Positions 5,089 through 7,569 of a stretch of DNA of 7,569 bases are shown here, one piece after another. The translations under genes and the position numbers were made by a program. The notes under the pieces are model-generated. The model was not told the DNA's origin and did not search any database. It saw only the letters and a program-made list of their open reading frames with translations. Where the stretch lies: NCBI GenBank assembly GCA_949948825.1, contig CATLIJ010000115.1, positions 1-7,569 on the forward strand, read 5' to 3'. This stretch comes from an uncultured Clostridiaceae bacterium (GTDB lineage: Bacteria > Bacillota > Clostridia > Lachnospirales > Lachnospiraceae). Within the stretch, counting starts at the first letter, position 1, and every line of letters starts with the position of its first letter.

Positions 5089-7569
5089 TCATAAAATGTT
5101 ACTGTTCACGGGAGGGGGCATCTTCTTGCCCGTTTTCAACGGACAAGAAGATGCACTCTCCTCCATCCTCTGTCTCCCATACAAATCCAGCGACTCCCCA
5201 TACGCATACTCCACCGGAGAAACCATACGCCCCTTTAAAAGCTTCCCCTTCCCCGCCCCGTGAAGAGCAGCCGCTTTCCCTGCAATCCGGTCTGTCTCCA
5301 ATGGGGTAAAATACCCAAATGCCCTTCGAAATTCCGGCAGAAGCTCCAGGAATTCCTCCGGGGAAAGCCCTGCCAAAAGTCTGTCAATCATCTGCAAAAA
5401 GCTCTCCCGGACAAACACCAGATCCTTTGCCGTATAAAACAGCCCACGCAGAAACAACGCGCTTTTCATCTGCTGCTCCCCGGTTCCCTGAAGGTATCCT
5501 GCCGCTGCCTCCCACACCTTTTCTTCATAGCTGCTGTCACATCCATAGGCCAGTCCCATGACAGCGCCCTCCAGCCCCGGCTGGATTTTCTTTTGTGCCA
5601 AAAGCCGCAGAAAAGCCTCCAAAAGCACAGGACGAAGCTCCAGAAAAGCTTCCCTTCCTGTAATCTGATACAAAGTCAGACAGCTGTCCATACACTCCTG
5701 CTCCTTCTCCTCTGCCACCATCCCCATGGCTGGAAGAAGCTGGACAATCTTCTGGAAACAGGTCCGGATCATGCCCTCCAACTCTGGCAAAGCATAGGTC
5801 TGATACAATTCCTGCAGCTCATACAGCATACGAAGATAAGAAAATCCCTCTGTGAGCGAAAAAAAGTCCCCGTCCGCTGCCAGCACCTGTTCCACATGGG
5901 CTTTCATCCCGGTCTGCTCTTTTAAAAACCCCATGAGAAATCCCACGGTCAGAAGTCTTGCCGCCTCTTTCAAGCCAGCCGCTTCCCGAAACCTTTTTAC
6001 CAGTCTGGTCCGGGCCGCCTCCTCCACGGTTCCTCCGGACATGGATACATCAATCAATGTGCTTAACACATGACTGGAAAACCGGTATCTCCACACCTCC
6101 CGAATCCGGCTCTTGTCCCTCCGGTTTACCAAATCTGCTCCCTTTTCCCGCACGCCGAACCCAGTTTCCAGAAATTCCATCTGGCAGAAAAAACGGCTGG
6201 CTGCCATATGTTTCTTTTTGGCAAATATCTCCAAGGTCACTTCCTGCCGGACGGACCCATAGATCTTTAACCCATAAAGCTTACACTTTTCCTCAAAATC
6301 CGTCAGAATCGGCGGCTTGGGCGCCTCCGAACAAAGACTCCCCACCTGCTTTCCTGTGTTCAATTCCTGAAGAATCCGAAGGGGTAAATCTGTGGAAGGA
6401 CTGCGCTCTCCCTTTACAAAAGAAGACAAAGCCCCGTCCCTCAGCTCATAAAGCCCTGGCTCCCATTTTCCCCGCAAAGCTCCAAGGCCTTTGGCCATGG
6501 AATAAGCACAGGCCACATCAAAAGAAGAGATTCCCTCCTTCTGTTTTCTCGCCTGCCTGCCAGCGCCAACCAGCTGATGAAGCACCGCCGCCTCATAAGC
6601 TCCCCTGCCATGGCCAGACCTTTCAAGCTCCTCCCAGACCCGCTGATAAAATCCCGGCGCCTCCATGCCGCTGGCATAGCCATTTAAGACGTCTGCCGCT
6701 TCCATGGAATAAGCCAGAGGATACACTCCCTGATCCACCTCGGACAGCTTATGAAGCTTCACGGACTCTCCTTTATAAATCATTTTTCCAGCAGACTCTT
6801 CTTTCCCACCTTTCTCCCCAAAGCCAGACTGGCCGGATTTTCCTGCCCTGTCCTCCTGAATCCTCTCCAGCAATTCCAGAATTCCGTCTGTATGAAATCC
6901 CCCTGTCACTGCCAGAATTCGGTGAAACTCCCCGGAAGCCTCCCCTATCTGCTGGGCCATATACTGCTCCCGCAAAAGACATCCATCCTGCTCCAGTTCC
7001 TCCCTTGGGGTATGCTTTCTGGTCAGGCTGCAGTAAGTCCTCATCTGGTGAACAAATGCCCCTGTGTCCATAAAAAATCCGGCAATCTCAAAATATTTTT
7101 CCCAAAATTCCCCGAAATTCCTCATTCCGGTTTTTTCACAGAGCAAATCAAAATATTTGCTTCGGCTTAACAGGTAATCATCATTATAAGTCTGCTTTTC
7201 CCCGCCTCCCCGGATTCCCTTCTCCTCCCTTGTGCCAAGAAGAATCTCCCCATAAGAAAGGTCAATAAACCGGGCCGGAATCCCTCTTTTTGCTGCCTCC
7301 CGCAGGGCCACCAGCTCAGGAGAATAATCCAGAAAAGGATAATAACACCGATAGTCCCCTTTTTCCTCGCTTAACAGCCCCTTACTGTCCTTAAAATAAT
7401 AGTACAGCGCTATGGGCGCTTTGGTGTCCTCATGAACCAGAGCCGGAATCAGCTCTCCGGCATTTTCCGGACCCTCGATTAAGATACAATCCGGCTCATA
7501 AGACTCTATGATTTTCCTTAAATGAAATCCACAGGCAGGACTGTGATGTCGGATAGGCAAAAAGAAAAC
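5089..7569 (-). CDS. DUF5682 (YehM-like) protein, 5' end outside the window
   Basis: The frame is open to the window edge, giving 826 residues that begin VFFLPIRHHSPAC. I ignore a TTG at 7560 as a start because homologous-looking sequence continues upstream of it. The N-terminal 230 residues carry the DUF5682 signature: IRHHSPAC, ILIEGPENA (about 29-37), ARFIDLSYGE (99-108), LREQYMA (198-204) and TGGFHTDGI (222-230). These resemble the H/E, R-x-x-M-A and GxxH motifs of the TraB/Tiki/ChaN superfamily; that link is my inference. A K/E/G-rich linker (about 238-268) follows, then a long, mostly helical part without recognised catalytic motifs, ending near 'VEYAYGESLDLYG'. No signal peptide is visible, though the true N-terminus is missing. 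Members sit beside MoxR ATPase, VWA and SWIM genes, and the protein is probably a subunit of that system. Its last 20 or so residues are encoded by and just after a strong hairpin and are probably not conserved. Confidence 0.88.
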   Translation of the reverse strand, partial: VFFLPIRHHSPACGFHLRKIIESYEPDCILIEGPENAGELIPALVHEDTKAPIALYYYFKDSKGLLSEEKGDYRCYYPFLDYSPELVALREAAKRGIPARFIDLSYGEILLGTREEKGIRGGGEKQTYNDDYLLSRSKYFDLLCEKTGMRNFGEFWEKYFEIAGFFMDTGAFVHQMRTYCSLTRKHTPREELEQDGCLLREQYMAQQIGEASGEFHRILAVTGGFHTDGILELLERIQEDRAGKSGQSGFGEKGGKEESAGKMIYKGESVKLHKLSEVDQGVYPLAYSMEAADVLNGYASGMEAPGFYQRVWEELERSGHGRGAYEAAVLHQLVGAGRQARKQKEGISSFDVACAYSMAKGLGALRGKWEPGLYELRDGALSSFVKGERSPSTDLPLRILQELNTGKQVGSLCSEAPKPPILTDFEEKCKLYGLKIYGSVRQEVTLEIFAKKKHMAASRFFCQMEFLETGFGVREKGADLVNRRDKSRIREVWRYRFSSHVLSTLIDVSMSGGTVEEAARTRLVKRFREAAGLKEAARLLTVGFLMGFLKEQTGMKAHVEQVLAADGDFFSLTEGFSYLRMLYELQELYQTYALPELEGMIRTCFQKIVQLLPAMGMVAEEKEQECMDSCLTLYQITGREAFLELRPVLLEAFLRLLAQKKIQPGLEGAVMGLAYGCDSSYEEKVWEAAAGYLQGTGEQQMKSALFLRGLFYTAKDLVFVRESFLQMIDRLLAGLSPEEFLELLPEFRRAFGYFTPLETDRIAGKAAALHGAGKGKLLKGRMVSPVEYAYGESLDLYGRQRMEESASSCPLKTGKKMPPPVNSNIL
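5118..5154 (-). repeat. 17-bp near-perfect palindrome within the 3' end of the DUF5682 gene
   Basis: The arms at 5118-5134 and 5138-5154 are complementary over 17 positions around a three-base loop; the only exception is a U-G wobble in the minus-strand RNA. GGAGG/CCTCC at 5111-5115 and 5160-5164 could extend the stem. It encodes the residues ASSCPLKTGKKM near the C-terminus. No T-tract follows on the minus strand, so it is not a standard terminator. It could be a small repeat element that inserted into the gene end, an RNA-processing or stability element, or part of an attenuator. Confidence 0.8.

Noticed and set aside
5118..5154. Hairpin as an intrinsic terminator of the DUF5682 transcript
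   Set aside because: No run of T follows on the minus strand; the next bases are C-rich and the stop codon comes about 27 bases later.
5260..5925. 221-codon plus-strand open frame antisense to DUF5682
   Set aside because: It shows no family resemblance and its composition looks like reverse-strand read-through of codons rich in leucine and glutamate.
5958..7073. 371-codon plus-strand open frame across the DUF5682 gene
   Set aside because: It is antisense to a clearly conserved gene, is proline/serine-rich in the way of reversed coding sequence, and has no recognisable domain.
7558..7560. TTG as the start of the DUF5682 protein
   Set aside because: The frame stays open to the window edge and the RHHSP motif would be only a few residues from the start; the real start is probably just outside.

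Overview
The window reads as a piece of an anaerobic Firmicutes chromosome, most likely Clostridia and probably Lachnospiraceae. The reasons are a [FeFe]-hydrogenase maturase (HydF), purine-rich Shine-Dalgarno sites, moderate GC, and protein families common in gut Clostridia. The taxon is an inference from gene content only. All genes that I accept lie on the minus strand, so transcription runs from high to low coordinates.

Layout in transcription order: (1) 7569-5089, a large DUF5682 (YehM-like) protein whose 5' end lies outside the window; a near-perfect 17-bp hairpin sits inside its last codons. (2) 4997-3657, HydF, with an acidic/basic low-complexity insertion built on a 48-bp tandem duplication. 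(3) 3639-3402, the remains of a PIN-domain (VapC-like) gene that kept its ribosome-binding site, GTG start and C-terminal half but lost the N-terminal half in an internal deletion. (4) 3405-3181, a 74-residue protein overlapping the PIN remnant by ATGA, possibly its orphaned partner. (5) 3130-1937, a VWA-domain protein (YehP-like) with an intact MIDAS. (6) 1881-211, an AAA-ATPase-like protein with a C-terminal PD-(D/E)XK nuclease-like domain. (7) 105-1, the first 35 codons of a further gene that resembles the start of SWIM zinc-finger (YehQ-like) proteins.

DUF5682, VWA and SWIM proteins belong together with a MoxR-type AAA+ ATPase in a widespread but functionally unresolved cluster (yehL-yehM-yehP-yehQ in E. 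coli). The MoxR gene would be expected just upstream, beyond position 7569. Here that set appears to be interrupted twice: hydF, the PIN remnant and the small gene lie between DUF5682 and VWA, and the AAA/nuclease gene lies between VWA and the SWIM-like gene. The two spacers bordering the hydF block share a roughly 20-bp imperfect direct repeat (5061-5081 and 3161-3180), which may be a footprint of the insertion. The core proteins probably act together: a MoxR/VWA chaperone-like pair with a DUF5682 subunit whose N-terminal motifs resemble the TraB/Tiki/ChaN superfamily. HydF has no evident functional tie to them. I see no tRNA, rRNA, CRISPR array or transposase, and no gene-free stretch longer than 300 bases.
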